Of a stretch of 64,000 bases of DNA, positions 16,513 through 25,422 are shown one piece after another. The stretch covers positions 1 to 64,000 of the forward strand of contig CAYPAU010000003.1 of the NCBI GenBank assembly GCA_964408825.1, read 5' to 3'. The stretch comes from CAYPAU01 sp964408825 (GTDB lineage: Bacteria; Patescibacteriota; Microgenomatia; Levybacterales; UBA12049). The notes beneath the pieces were generated by a model, which was not told the origin of the DNA, made no database searches, and saw nothing but the letters and a program-made list of their open reading frames with translations. The translations under genes and the position numbers were made by a program. Position 1 is the stretch's first letter. Every line of letters starts with the position of its first letter.

Positions 16513-17448
16513 ATGAATCAATTTCATAAACCCGTTCTTTTAAAAGAAGTATTAGAGTTTCTGAACATTAAAAAGGGAAGAAAATATATAGACGCAACGC
16601 TTGGTGGCGGAGGACACACAAGGGAAATAGTTAAAAGAGGCGGAGTAGTTTTGGGGATAGATGTTGATCAAGATGCAATTACTTATGTTAAAAAGATATT
16701 AAGAGATAAAGATATTAAGATACTAGGCGAAAAAATAGACAGAAAACTAAATATCTCAGTATCTGAATATCCTAATATCATTTTGGCTCGAGGAAATTTC
16801 AGGGACATAGACACGATTGCACGTTTAAATGATTTTAAAAAAGTTTCCGGAATAATTTTCGACTTGGGAGTATCGAGTTTTCAGATAGATACACCGGAAA
16901 GAGGTTTTGCCTATCAGAAAGAAGGGCCGCTTGATATGAGAATGGATAAAAATCTAGCAGTAAGAGCGGCAGATCTGATAAATGTATTAACGAAAGGAGA
17001 ATTAAATGAGCTTTTTAGTAAATTGGGTGAGGAGCGTTTTGCTCGGCTCTTTTCTGAGCGTATTACTCTCGCCCGTAGAATAAAAAAAATAGAGACAACA
17101 GGAGATCTTATAAAAGCCTTAGAGGGAAGCCGAAAATTTTCTCCCTTTGAGAGGTCAGGATTTATGAAAAGAGTTTTTCAAGCACTCAGGATCGCTGTAA
17201 ATGATGAGTTAAACAACTTAAAAGAGGCATTGCCAAAAGCAATAGATCTTCTGGAGGGAGATGGGAGGCTTTTGGTGATAAGTTTTCATTCCTTGGAGGA
17301 CAGAATAGTGAAGGTTACGTTTGATTCCTACGGAAAAAAGGGTTTTGGAATTATTTTGACTAAAAATCCGATTACTCCAAGTTTTGAGGAAATTAGTGAA
17401 AACAGAAGAAGCAAGAGTGCAAAAATGAGAGTTTTTCAAAAAGCATGA
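16513..17448 (+). CDS. rsmH: 16S rRNA (cytosine(1402)-N(4))-methyltransferase
   Basis: 311 aa. HKPVLLKEVLEFL, the SAM loop YIDATLGGGGHTREI, VLGIDVDQDAI, IIFDLGVSSFQID, GPLDMRMD and LLVISFHSLEDRIVK are all RsmH (MraW) signatures. It methylates N4 of C1402 in the ribosomal decoding centre. It is 6 nt downstream of mraZ, the standard dcw order, and overlaps the next ATG by ATGA. Confidence 0.95.
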   Translation: MNQFHKPVLLKEVLEFLNIKKGRKYIDATLGGGGHTREIVKRGGVVLGIDVDQDAITYVKKILRDKDIKILGEKIDRKLNISVSEYPNIILARGNFRDIDTIARLNDFKKVSGIIFDLGVSSFQIDTPERGFAYQKEGPLDMRMDKNLAVRAADLINVLTKGELNELFSKLGEERFARLFSERITLARRIKKIETTGDLIKALEGSRKFSPFERSGFMKRVFQALRIAVNDELNNLKEALPKAIDLLEGDGRLLVISFHSLEDRIVKVTFDSYGKKGFGIILTKNPITPSFEEISENRRSKSAKMRVFQKA

Positions 17449-17729
17449 CAAAACCAACCCTTACAATTCTTATAATGATTTTTGCAATAGTAGCACTTTC
17501 CGGAATACGGGTGGTGGTTTCAAACAGTATATCTACTTCAGGAATTATGCTTGATGAAATAGGTAGGGATTCGTCTTATTATAAGACGCAAAATGCAATT
17601 CTTAAAGAGAAACTTCTTTCTATTACTTCTTTTGAATATATTGCATCGAAAGCATCTGAAATGGGTTTTTCAGAAGGAAAAGGCAGCGTTTCTCTTTCTA
17701 AGCCTTTACCTTTAGCTATCAAACAATGA
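17445..17729 (+). CDS. FtsL-like cell division protein
   Basis: 94 aa. A single N-terminal membrane helix (LTILIMIFAIVALSGIRVVV) is followed by a short periplasmic coiled coil (LDEIGRDSSYYKTQNAILKEKLL) and a tail with the pattern IASKASEMGF, as in FtsL (A..lGm). Sequence identity in FtsL is always low; position between rsmH and ftsI is the main support. It would scaffold the divisome with FtsQ/FtsB. The stop codon TGA is the first triplet of the repeat array that follows. Confidence 0.7.
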   Translation: MTKPTLTILIMIFAIVALSGIRVVVSNSISTSGIMLDEIGRDSSYYKTQNAILKEKLLSITSFEYIASKASEMGFSEGKGSVSLSKPLPLAIKQ

Positions 17730-17819
17730 CCCTTCGACAGGCTCAGGGTCATACTGAGTTTAATCGAATGTATGACCCTTCGACATAAGCTCAGGGTCAT
17801 ACTGAGCTTGCCGAATGTA
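17727..17819 (+). repeat. Two tandem REP-like repeats filling the ftsL-ftsI gap
   Basis: Two copies of a 46-47-nt unit (17727-17772, 17773-17819) start TGACCCTTCGACA and end CGAATGTA. Each can fold through TGACCC/GGGTCA. The unit supplies the ftsL stop codon and, at its far end, the ftsI ATG. Two short frames inside (17726-17788 and 17772-17822) keep ATGA overlaps with ftsL and ftsI, so translation could be handed on through the repeats. Confidence 0.8.
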
Positions 17820-19501
17820 TGATATGGAGATACAGATCAATACTAATTTTACTAATGCTTTCTTTTGCTGCCATTCTTTTTCGACTTTTTTATTGGCAAA
17901 TTGTAAGAGCTTCTGATTTATCACTTCTTGGACAGACTCAATACGAAAGATCGCTTTTGGTAACTCCTGAAAGGGGAGAAATTAAGACATCCGATGGTTT
18001 TCCTATAGTAGCCAACAAGATCTCCTATCTTATTTACGCGAACCCAAAACAGATAAAAGATAAAAAGAAAACCTCTATACTTTTGTCATCGAAACTTAAT
18101 GTTAAAGAAGATTTGATATTGTCTAAATTATCGCTTGATAAATACTGGGTTTCTTTAAAAGAAGAAGCTGATATAAAAGAAAAAGAAGAGATTACAAGTC
18201 TAAGCATTCCAGGTATTGGATTCGAAGAGACGTATGAAAGATTTTATCCAGAAGCCTCTTTATCCGCACACCTTTTAGGATTCGTAGGTAAAGATGATTT
18301 CGGTAAGGATAAGGGTTATTTCGGAATTGAGGGATATTATGGTAGGCTTCTTTCGGGAAAAAAGACTTTAAAGACTCAAATTTATGATGCTTTGGGACTA
18401 CCGATTCTTCAGGAGACAAGTGGCAGCGTGCAAAATCTTAAAGGAAATACGCTTCATCTTAGTATTGACCGAACGATCCAATTTATAGTCGAGCAAAAAT
18501 TAAAAGAGGGGATGGAAAAGTACCAGGCATCAGGAGGAATGGTTGGGGTAATGGATCCTAAAACAGGCAATATCCTTGCCCTATCCTCTTTTCCTTCTTT
18601 TGAGCCTTCAGATTATGGAAAGTATAATGAAGATTTATACAAGAATCCCTTCATCTCAAATTTATATGAGCCTGGTTCAACCTTCAAACCTTTCATAATG
18701 TCGGCAGCATTAGATACCGGCATTATAACTCCTCAGACAAAATGTAATATATGTGACGGACCCCTTACGATAGGTGGTTTTGAGCTTCACACATGGAATA
18801 ACAAATATTATAAAGATACGAATATGGTTGAGGTTATACAGCACTCCGATAATATTGGAATGGTTTTTGTAGGACAAAAATTGGGAGTTGAAGAAATGAT
18901 AAATTACTTAGATAAATTTGGAATAGGAAATCCTACAGGTATTGATCTTCAGGGGGAAGTTTCTCAGTCCTTACCGCCAAAGGATTCTTGGTATTCGGTC
19001 GACCTTGCGACAAGAGCATTCGGGCAGGGAATTTCTGTAACCGCAATAGAACTTCTTTCCGCATTTTCTGCAGTTGCAAATAAAGGAGTTAGAATGGAGC
19101 CTCACGTTGTCTCATCTGTTGAAGACAAGGACGGTAATATATCAAAAATAAGTCCAAAAGTATTGGGAAGACCAATATCTGAAAAGACAGCAAAAGTAAT
19201 GACTGAAATACTCGTTAATGCCGTGAATAAGGGAGAAGCCTCATGGACAAGACTTAAGGGATATAGAATTGCAGGAAAGACAGGTACTGCTTCTATTCCG
19301 ATTAAGGGGCATTATGATCCGGAAAAAACCGTTGCTTCTTTTATAGGCTATGCTCCGTCAAATGATCCTAAGTTTGTAATGCTGGTTATTTTTGACAAAC
19401 CTACAACCTCGATATACGGATCAGAAACTGCTGCTCCTGTCTTTTTTAAAATCGCTAAGGAAATACTTCTTTACTTTGGCATCTCTCCCTCCGGGGAATA
19501 G
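17819..19501 (+). CDS. ftsI: Penicillin-binding protein, FtsI/PBP2-type transpeptidase
   Basis: 560 aa. An N-terminal membrane helix (ILILLMLSFAAILFRLFYW), the PBP dimerisation-domain motif ERGEIKTSDGFPI, then the transpeptidase domain with SxxK = STFKPF, SxN = SDN in HSDNIGMV, and KTGT in RIAGKTGTAS. It crosslinks septal peptidoglycan on the outer face of the membrane. Position in the dcw cluster makes it FtsI rather than the elongation PBP2. No normal RBS is possible because the repeat array abuts the start. Confidence 0.92.
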   Translation: MIWRYRSILILLMLSFAAILFRLFYWQIVRASDLSLLGQTQYERSLLVTPERGEIKTSDGFPIVANKISYLIYANPKQIKDKKKTSILLSSKLNVKEDLILSKLSLDKYWVSLKEEADIKEKEEITSLSIPGIGFEETYERFYPEASLSAHLLGFVGKDDFGKDKGYFGIEGYYGRLLSGKKTLKTQIYDALGLPILQETSGSVQNLKGNTLHLSIDRTIQFIVEQKLKEGMEKYQASGGMVGVMDPKTGNILALSSFPSFEPSDYGKYNEDLYKNPFISNLYEPGSTFKPFIMSAALDTGIITPQTKCNICDGPLTIGGFELHTWNNKYYKDTNMVEVIQHSDNIGMVFVGQKLGVEEMINYLDKFGIGNPTGIDLQGEVSQSLPPKDSWYSVDLATRAFGQGISVTAIELLSAFSAVANKGVRMEPHVVSSVEDKDGNISKISPKVLGRPISEKTAKVMTEILVNAVNKGEASWTRLKGYRIAGKTGTASIPIKGHYDPEKTVASFIGYAPSNDPKFVMLVIFDKPTTSIYGSETAAPVFFKIAKEILLYFGISPSGE

Positions 19502-19542
19502 AATAGTAAGCATAAAAAGGGTATAATATCAAGCTATAAACT

Positions 19543-20787
19543 ATGTGGCAAAAAGCCAAAAACGTATATCATTTATTTATTGCGGTCTTTGCAAATACTT
19601 GGTTTCTCTTTCCGTCAAAGAGTATTACTATTATAGGAGTTACCGGAACAGACGGGAAGACTACAACCGTCTCTCTTATATATCACATACTGAAAAGTTC
19701 AGGACTTAAAGCGTCAATGATATCTTCCGTGGAAGCCATGATTAACAACAAGAAGTATTCTCTTCCTTTTCATGTAACTACCCTTCCTCCTTTTGCACTT
19801 CAGAAATTCATAAAAATGGCCTGCCTGCCGGCAGGCAGGACTATTTCAAAAAATAAAATAAGAAAAGGAAAAAATTATTTAGTTTTGGAGGTTACGTCTC
19901 ATGCGCTTGATCAATTCAGAGTCTTCGGAACGAAGTTTGACATAGGAGTCATTACAAATGTAAGCAGGGAACATCTTGACTATCATAAAACATACGAAGA
20001 GTATGTGGAAGCCAAACTTAGGCTTTTTGAAATGTCCAAAATAGCTGTTTTAAACAAAGATGACAGGTCTTTTAAGAGTATAAAGCCCAAGCTAAAAAAA
20101 TTGGGAAAAATTGACAGAGTTGTTACTTATGGAATGGGGAGCGCGTCAGATATAAATCCTAATAATTTCAAATTTGATAGCAAACTTTTCGGAGATTTTA
20201 ACAAATATAATATTCTGGCGGGAGGCGCGGTTGCAAGACTCCTTTCGATAAAAGATGAGAAAATAAGAGAAGCAATTTTAAGTTTTGAAGCACCTATAGG
20301 ACGGCAAGAAATAGTCTACGATAAAAATTTTAAAATAATGATTGATTTTGCCCATACTCCCAACTCATTTAACGAAATATTAAATTCTCTAAGAAAAAAT
20401 TTTAAAGGAAGAATTATTCATGTCTTTGGTTCGGCAGGACAAAGAGACAGATCAAAAAGGCCACAAATGGGGAAAATTTCCTCAAACTACAGTGATATTA
20501 TGGTCATAACAGCAGAGGACCCGCGGTCAGAAAGTATTGAGAAGATTACAGAAGACATCTTATCAGCTGTTAAAGACTCAAGAAAACGAATTGGAAAAAC
20601 AATATTTAAGATTCCGGACAGGCAAGAAGCTATCGACAGGGCCATTGGTATGGCAAGAAATAATGACCTTGTTCTTATAACCGGTAAAGCTCACGAAACA
20701 TCAATGAACTTAGGTAGGGGTGAGGAGCCATGGAGCGAATACGATGCTGTTAAAAAAGCATTAGGTAAAAGAGATGACAAAAGTTAA
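19543..20787 (+). CDS. murE: UDP-MurNAc-tripeptide synthetase, MurE-type (short)
   Basis: 414 aa. ATP site VTGTDGKTTTVSLIYH, the MurE-specific EVTSHALDQFRVFG, TNVSREHLDYHKTYEEY and, in the C-terminal domain, AEDPRSESIEKI, which stands where MurE has DNPR; the Arg favours diaminopimelate over lysine, though the Asn is changed. The usual ~90-residue N-terminal UDP-binding domain is absent: the protein begins with a hydrophobic helix and goes straight to the P-loop, as in other CPR MurE-like ligases. A 20-bp palindrome codes for CLPAGR within the central domain. Confidence 0.82.
   Translation: MWQKAKNVYHLFIAVFANTWFLFPSKSITIIGVTGTDGKTTTVSLIYHILKSSGLKASMISSVEAMINNKKYSLPFHVTTLPPFALQKFIKMACLPAGRTISKNKIRKGKNYLVLEVTSHALDQFRVFGTKFDIGVITNVSREHLDYHKTYEEYVEAKLRLFEMSKIAVLNKDDRSFKSIKPKLKKLGKIDRVVTYGMGSASDINPNNFKFDSKLFGDFNKYNILAGGAVARLLSIKDEKIREAILSFEAPIGRQEIVYDKNFKIMIDFAHTPNSFNEILNSLRKNFKGRIIHVFGSAGQRDRSKRPQMGKISSNYSDIMVITAEDPRSESIEKITEDILSAVKDSRKRIGKTIFKIPDRQEAIDRAIGMARNNDLVLITGKAHETSMNLGRGEEPWSEYDAVKKALGKRDDKS
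19820..19839. repeat. 20-bp perfect palindrome inside murE
   Basis: CCTGCCTGCC followed by its exact complement GGCAGGCAGG. It is much GC-richer than the gene and encodes ACLPAGR, foreign to MurE; it looks like an inserted palindromic element. Confidence 0.8.
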
Positions 20788-22198
20788 AAGTATTCATTTT
20801 GTGGGAATAAAGGGTGTGGGCATGACTCCTCTTGCGATTATGGCAAGGCAGGCAGGGATATCCGTATCAGGATCAGATATTGAGGAAGAGTTCATTACAG
20901 ATGATTCCTTAAGAAAATCTGGTATAACTTCGATGATAGGATTTTCCCCGGATAATCTTAAAAATGTTGATCTTGTCATTACAACAGGAGCGCACGGAGG
21001 ATATGATAATCCTCAGGTTATAAAAGCCCGCACCATGAAAATTCCCGTTTGGACACAGGGAAGAGCAGTCGGGGAATTTATGAAGGGAGAAATTTTTGGA
21101 AAAAGTTTTTCAGGAATTTCTATAGCTGGTTCTCATGGTAAGACAACGACAACGGCGATGATAGCAACAGTGCTTTCGAAAAACAATCTTGACCCATCTT
21201 ACATAGTAGGAACCTCTGAAATTCCTTCTCTTGGTCTGCCGGGACATTTTGGAAAAGGAAAGTATTTCGTAACCGAGGCCGATGAATATGCCACAGAACC
21301 CGAATATGACAAGAGACCTAAATTTTTATGGCAGAACCCTCAAATCGCTGTAGTTACCAATATAGAACTTGACCATCCGGATTTATACAAGAGCACGGAA
21401 GATATGAGACGGGATTTCTTATCGTTTACAAGACAAATTAGAAGAGGAGGAGTTTTGATTATCTGTGGAGACGAGGAAGAGAATAGAAAGTTGATTAAAG
21501 AGTATGATGGGAATATTATCACATATGGTTTCTCCCCTTCCAACAATATAGTAATAGAAAAATTTATCGAAAATGATGGCAAGTCATTTTTTTTTGCTTC
21601 TTCAAGAGGAACAATTCTTGGAGAGTTTGTTTTAAATTTACCTGGAGAGTTTAACGCATTAAATGCCTTAGCTTCTATAGCAGCAGGAATTGAGATTGGG
21701 TTGTCGGTCGAGAAGATTAAGACAGCGCTTAAAAAATACAAAGGAGCAAAAAGAAGATTTGAATACGTCGGAAGACTTTCTTCGGGGGCAATACTTTTTG
21801 ACGATTATGCTCATCATCCGACCGAAATTAGAAAAACGCTTAAAGCATTTCACGAAAACTTTAGAGGTAAAAAAATTGTATGCATATTTCAGCCTCATAC
21901 TTTTTCAAGAACAAAAGTTTTTTTTGAGGATTTTGTGAATTCGTTCTCAAGTGCCGACAGTGTGATCATCGCAAATATTTATCCGTCTCTTAGGGAAAAA
22001 AACGATGACTCGGTTTCATCAGAACTTTTAACAAAAAAAATGAAAACTATTCACAACGACGTAATGTTCGTGCCCGACGTGCCGAGTGTGGTAAAATATG
22101 TGTCTTATAAAAACTACGATGAAGATTTTGTCATTATTTCAATGGGTGCAGGAGACATCTATAAGATTAAATATGGATTGCCTTTTCAAGATAATTAA
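20774..22198 (+). CDS. murC: UDP-N-acetylmuramate--alanine ligase family protein
   Basis: 474 aa. Rossmann start IHFVGIKGVGMTPLAIMARQ, ATP loop SIAGSHGKTTTTAMIA, EADEYATEPEY, TNIELDHPDLYKS and DYAHHPTEIRKTL are MurC/Mpl features. MurC adds L-Ala to UDP-MurNAc in the cytoplasm. Overlaps murE by 14 nt. Mpl, the recycling ligase, is a close relative, but the dcw location favours MurC. No murD or murF was seen in this window. Confidence 0.88.
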   Translation: MTKVKSIHFVGIKGVGMTPLAIMARQAGISVSGSDIEEEFITDDSLRKSGITSMIGFSPDNLKNVDLVITTGAHGGYDNPQVIKARTMKIPVWTQGRAVGEFMKGEIFGKSFSGISIAGSHGKTTTTAMIATVLSKNNLDPSYIVGTSEIPSLGLPGHFGKGKYFVTEADEYATEPEYDKRPKFLWQNPQIAVVTNIELDHPDLYKSTEDMRRDFLSFTRQIRRGGVLIICGDEEENRKLIKEYDGNIITYGFSPSNNIVIEKFIENDGKSFFFASSRGTILGEFVLNLPGEFNALNALASIAAGIEIGLSVEKIKTALKKYKGAKRRFEYVGRLSSGAILFDDYAHHPTEIRKTLKAFHENFRGKKIVCIFQPHTFSRTKVFFEDFVNSFSSADSVIIANIYPSLREKNDDSVSSELLTKKMKTIHNDVMFVPDVPSVVKYVSYKNYDEDFVIISMGAGDIYKIKYGLPFQDN

Positions 22199-22201
22199 TA
22201 T

Positions 22202-23530
22202 ATGGAAAAATTTATCATAACAGGAGGCAAGAAGCTTTCGGGGAGAATATCGGTCTCAGGCTCAAAAAATATGGCGCTTAAGGCTCTTGTAGCATCATGT
22301 CTTACCGACGAGGAAGTTGTAATAAAAAATATACCTTTGATCTCAGACTTTACGGTGATGTCGGATATCATAAGGGAACTTGGAGGGGATGTGGAAATTA
22401 AAGATCATGTTGCAAAAATTAGGTTTAAGAAAATAAAAAAAACAAAAATATCTCTAGATAAAGCCGGGACTGTAAGAACTTCCTCGATGTTTCTTGCACC
22501 ACTTTTAGCAAGAGAGAATCGCGCGATAATTCCAAACCCGGGCGGATGCAGAATTGGAACAAGACCCATAGATAGAATTATAAAAGGTATAAAGAGAATG
22601 GGAGTTAAGGTAAGATATCAAAGTAAAGATGGCTTTTTCCATCTTGATTCCTCGGGAGGACTTCAGGCTGTAAGATATGAGTTTGAGAAAAACACACATA
22701 CTGGGACCGAAACAATGATTATCTTATCAGTTTTGGTAAAAGGGAAGACAGTTCTTGAGAATGCGGCGCAGGAGCCTGAGATTGATGACCTTATCCTTCT
22801 TCTTAACTTAATGGGGGCAGATATAAAAAGAACAGCTCCCCGGACAATTGTCGTAAATGGTGTTGAAAAACTTTATGGCACAGAATTTTCTATCCCCTTT
22901 GACAGAAACGAGATTGTTACTTTTGCAATTGCGGGACTTATAACACAGGGAAGTATCTTTATAAATAATATAAATACAAAAGGACTTGAGGATTTTATAA
23001 AAGTTTTCAAAGAGGTTGGCGGAGGAGTCGATGTTAAGAAGGATGGTATTAAGTTTTATTACAAGAATAAACTGAAACCTTCAAGAGTTAAGACAACATT
23101 CTATCCTGGTTTTATGACAGATTGGCAGGGTCCTTGGACTGTCGCAATGACACAGGCAGATGGAAAATCAATTGTCCACGAGACGGTTTACGAAAATAGA
23201 CTTGGTTATATAGATGAGCTTTCGAAAATGGGAGCTGATATTGATCTGTTTAATCCGAAGGTTAAAAATCCTCAAAATTTCTATAACTTTAATTTCGAGG
23301 ACAATAAACCCGAATATAAACATGCAGCAAGAATTAAAGGCCCGATTAGGCTTCATAATGCAGTGATCAATATCACCGATTTAAGGGCAGGGGCAACATT
23401 GGCATTGGCGTCGCTTATAGCATCGGGTCAGAGCATAATATATGGAGTAGAGCATCTGGATAGGGGCTATGAAAGATTTGATAAAAGACTTAAAATTCTT
23501 GGAGCAAATATAAAAAGAAGAAAGGAATAA
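22202..23530 (+). CDS. murA: UDP-N-acetylglucosamine 1-carboxyvinyltransferase
   Basis: 442 aa. FIITGGKKLSGRISVSGSKN at the N-terminus, the active-site loop NPGGCRIGTRPID with the catalytic Cys that fosfomycin attacks, and the C-terminal DLRAGATLALASLIASG. It transfers enolpyruvate to UDP-GlcNAc, the first committed step of peptidoglycan synthesis. Starts 3 nt after murC. Confidence 0.94.
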   Translation: MEKFIITGGKKLSGRISVSGSKNMALKALVASCLTDEEVVIKNIPLISDFTVMSDIIRELGGDVEIKDHVAKIRFKKIKKTKISLDKAGTVRTSSMFLAPLLARENRAIIPNPGGCRIGTRPIDRIIKGIKRMGVKVRYQSKDGFFHLDSSGGLQAVRYEFEKNTHTGTETMIILSVLVKGKTVLENAAQEPEIDDLILLLNLMGADIKRTAPRTIVVNGVEKLYGTEFSIPFDRNEIVTFAIAGLITQGSIFINNINTKGLEDFIKVFKEVGGGVDVKKDGIKFYYKNKLKPSRVKTTFYPGFMTDWQGPWTVAMTQADGKSIVHETVYENRLGYIDELSKMGADIDLFNPKVKNPQNFYNFNFEDNKPEYKHAARIKGPIRLHNAVINITDLRAGATLALASLIASGQSIIYGVEHLDRGYERFDKRLKILGANIKRRKE

Positions 23531-23533
23531 TTA

Positions 23534-24765
23534 ATGCAGGCGGTTATACTTTCCGCGGGACAATCAAGTAGGTTTTATCCATTTCGCGATTTTTCTCATA
23601 AATCATCGATTGGGGTTATGGGTAGGCCAATTATTGAACATACTATAGATTCGGTCAGACGTGCCGNNNNNNNNNNCCTGCCAAAAAATTTTTTGGAGAT
23701 GGAGGTAGGTTTGGACTTAAAATAAAATATGTTATTCAAAAAGAACCGACAGGGGGAGGTAATGCTCTCCTTCTTTGCAAAAGGAAATTAAAAGGAGATT
23801 TCTTTCTCTTAAATGTTTCAAGAGTAGATTTTCTTTTTTTCAAAGATTTAATGCTTTCCAAAAAGAAAAAAGCTGACGCTGTTCTTCTTGGTAGAAGGCA
23901 AGAAAAACTTGGTAAGTACGGAGTTCTTAAACTTAAGGGAGACAAAGTTTTGGATCTTATAGAAAAACCCGTTAAGGGAAAAGAGCCCTCTGATACAAGA
24001 CTTATAGGAATATATTTTTTTTCAAAAAGTTTCTTGGAAACGTTGGGAAAAATGCCGGATGAACATTACAGCCTTGAAAAAGCAATTTCAACTTTCGTAA
24101 AAGAAAACGATGTCAGGATTGTTATTACCAGAAAAGAAGCTCCTTCGTTAAAATATGCATGGGATCTTCTGGAACTCAAAAACTACCTGCTCACATCTGT
24201 TTCGGGAAGGAAGATAAGCAAAAAGGCCAAAATTTCAAAAATGGCTTCGATAACCGGAAATGTAGTAATAGAAGATGGAGTAGCAGTGATGGAAGGCGCA
24301 AAAGTTAAGGGCCCGTGTTTTATAGGAAAAAATTCGGTAATAGGAAATAATGTAGTTTTAAGAAATGGTACTTGTATTGAAGAAAATTGCGTAATTGGGG
24401 CAAATATGGAGGTCAAAAATTCCTTGATTATGAAAAATACAAAAGTACACTCGGGTTTTATAGGAGATTCTATTGTGGGAGAAAACGTAAGAATAGGAGC
24501 GGGCTTTCATAGCGCAAACAAAAGAATAGACAGGCAAAATATACCTGTGGTCTCTCCTGATGGAGTCAAAATTAATACTGGTCTTAATATCTTGGGAGCG
24601 ATTATTGGAAACGGGGTTCGAATGGGAATAAGAGTATCAACAATGCCGGGCGTAATGATTGGAAAAAATTCAATAATTGGCCCTGCGACCAATGTTTTAA
24701 ATAATGTGCCATCAGATACCAAATATTACGCGAAATTTAAGGAAATTGTAGAAAAGATAAAATGA
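23534..24765 (+). CDS. Sugar-1-phosphate nucleotidyltransferase with left-handed beta-helix, GlmU-like (spans N gap)
   Basis: The N-terminal nucleotidyltransferase part begins MQAVILSAGQSSRFYPF, a divergent G-x-G-x-R loop, then VMGRPIIEHTIDSVRRA before the gap at 23667-23676. After the gap the frame resumes FFGDGGRFGLKIKYVIQKEP and GGGNALLL, continuing to hexapeptide repeats (ISKMASITGNVVIEDGVAV, FIGKNSVIGNNVV, IGENVRIGAG-like turns) of a left-handed beta-helix. With glmS downstream and murA upstream it may supply UDP-GlcNAc, but a uridylyltransferase and acetyltransferase identity is not proven. By comparison with the family about 12-15 residues are missing at the gap. Confidence 0.75.
23667..23676. 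other. Assembly gap (10 N) inside the nucleotidyltransferase gene
   Basis: Reading frame changes across it, and the conserved segment between RRA and the FFGDG motif is lost, so the real gap is probably longer than 10. Confidence 0.95.
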
Positions 24766-25418
24766 AAAAAGTAATACTTTTTGATATTGACCACACTTTA
24801 TTTGATACGGAGAAATTCAGGGAGACCACCTATAAAAAATTAGCCGCAAAACTTAAATATAATAATGATAGAGAATTCACAAGACTGGCGCGTGAAGCAG
24901 AGGAAATAACCGTACGCGCAATAGGTTATTTCGATCCTTCGCTTTTTATTAAAAATATTATTGAACTTGCAGAGTCAAATTTAAAAACGGGTGATTTGGA
25001 AAAAGAATATTTGAAAAAAGATAATTTTGAAAAAGCAGTATATTCGGAAGTTCTGCCAACGCTAAGAAGAATAAAAAAAATAAATAATATTTCAATCGGA
25101 ATTCTGTCCACAGGAGAAACGAAGTTTCAGAGAAGAAAAGTAGAGGTTTTAAAAGAATTGTTAAGCGAGGAGCACATTCACATTTTTGTCAATAAGTTAA
25201 CAGAAATAGATAAAGTAATTAATAAGTACAAAAACTTCGAAATTTATATTGTAGATAATCTTCTTTCCGTTCTTGAGCTTGTAAAAAAAGTGGCAGGATA
25301 TGTAAAGACGGTCTATGTTAGAAGGTCAGACTTGTTGGAAAAATCTGGGAGAGAAAATTTTACTCCCGATGTGGAAGTTAAAGATCTAAGGGGAATATTG
25401 TCTTTTATCAAAGATTGA
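24762..25418 (+). CDS. HAD-superfamily hydrolase
   Basis: 218 aa. Motif I is ILFDIDHTLFDTE with the two catalytic Asp; motif II is ISIGILSTGET; the late acidic motif is IYIVDNLLSVLEL. A helical cap lies between motifs I and II (C1 type). Likely a phosphatase of a small sugar phosphate or nucleotide. It overlaps the nucleotidyltransferase by ATGA and precedes glmS by 4 nt, suggesting amino-sugar metabolism, but the substrate is unknown. Confidence 0.8.
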   Translation: MKKVILFDIDHTLFDTEKFRETTYKKLAAKLKYNNDREFTRLAREAEEITVRAIGYFDPSLFIKNIIELAESNLKTGDLEKEYLKKDNFEKAVYSEVLPTLRRIKKINNISIGILSTGETKFQRRKVEVLKELLSEEHIHIFVNKLTEIDKVINKYKNFEIYIVDNLLSVLELVKKVAGYVKTVYVRRSDLLEKSGRENFTPDVEVKDLRGILSFIKD

Positions 25419-25422
25419 TCAC

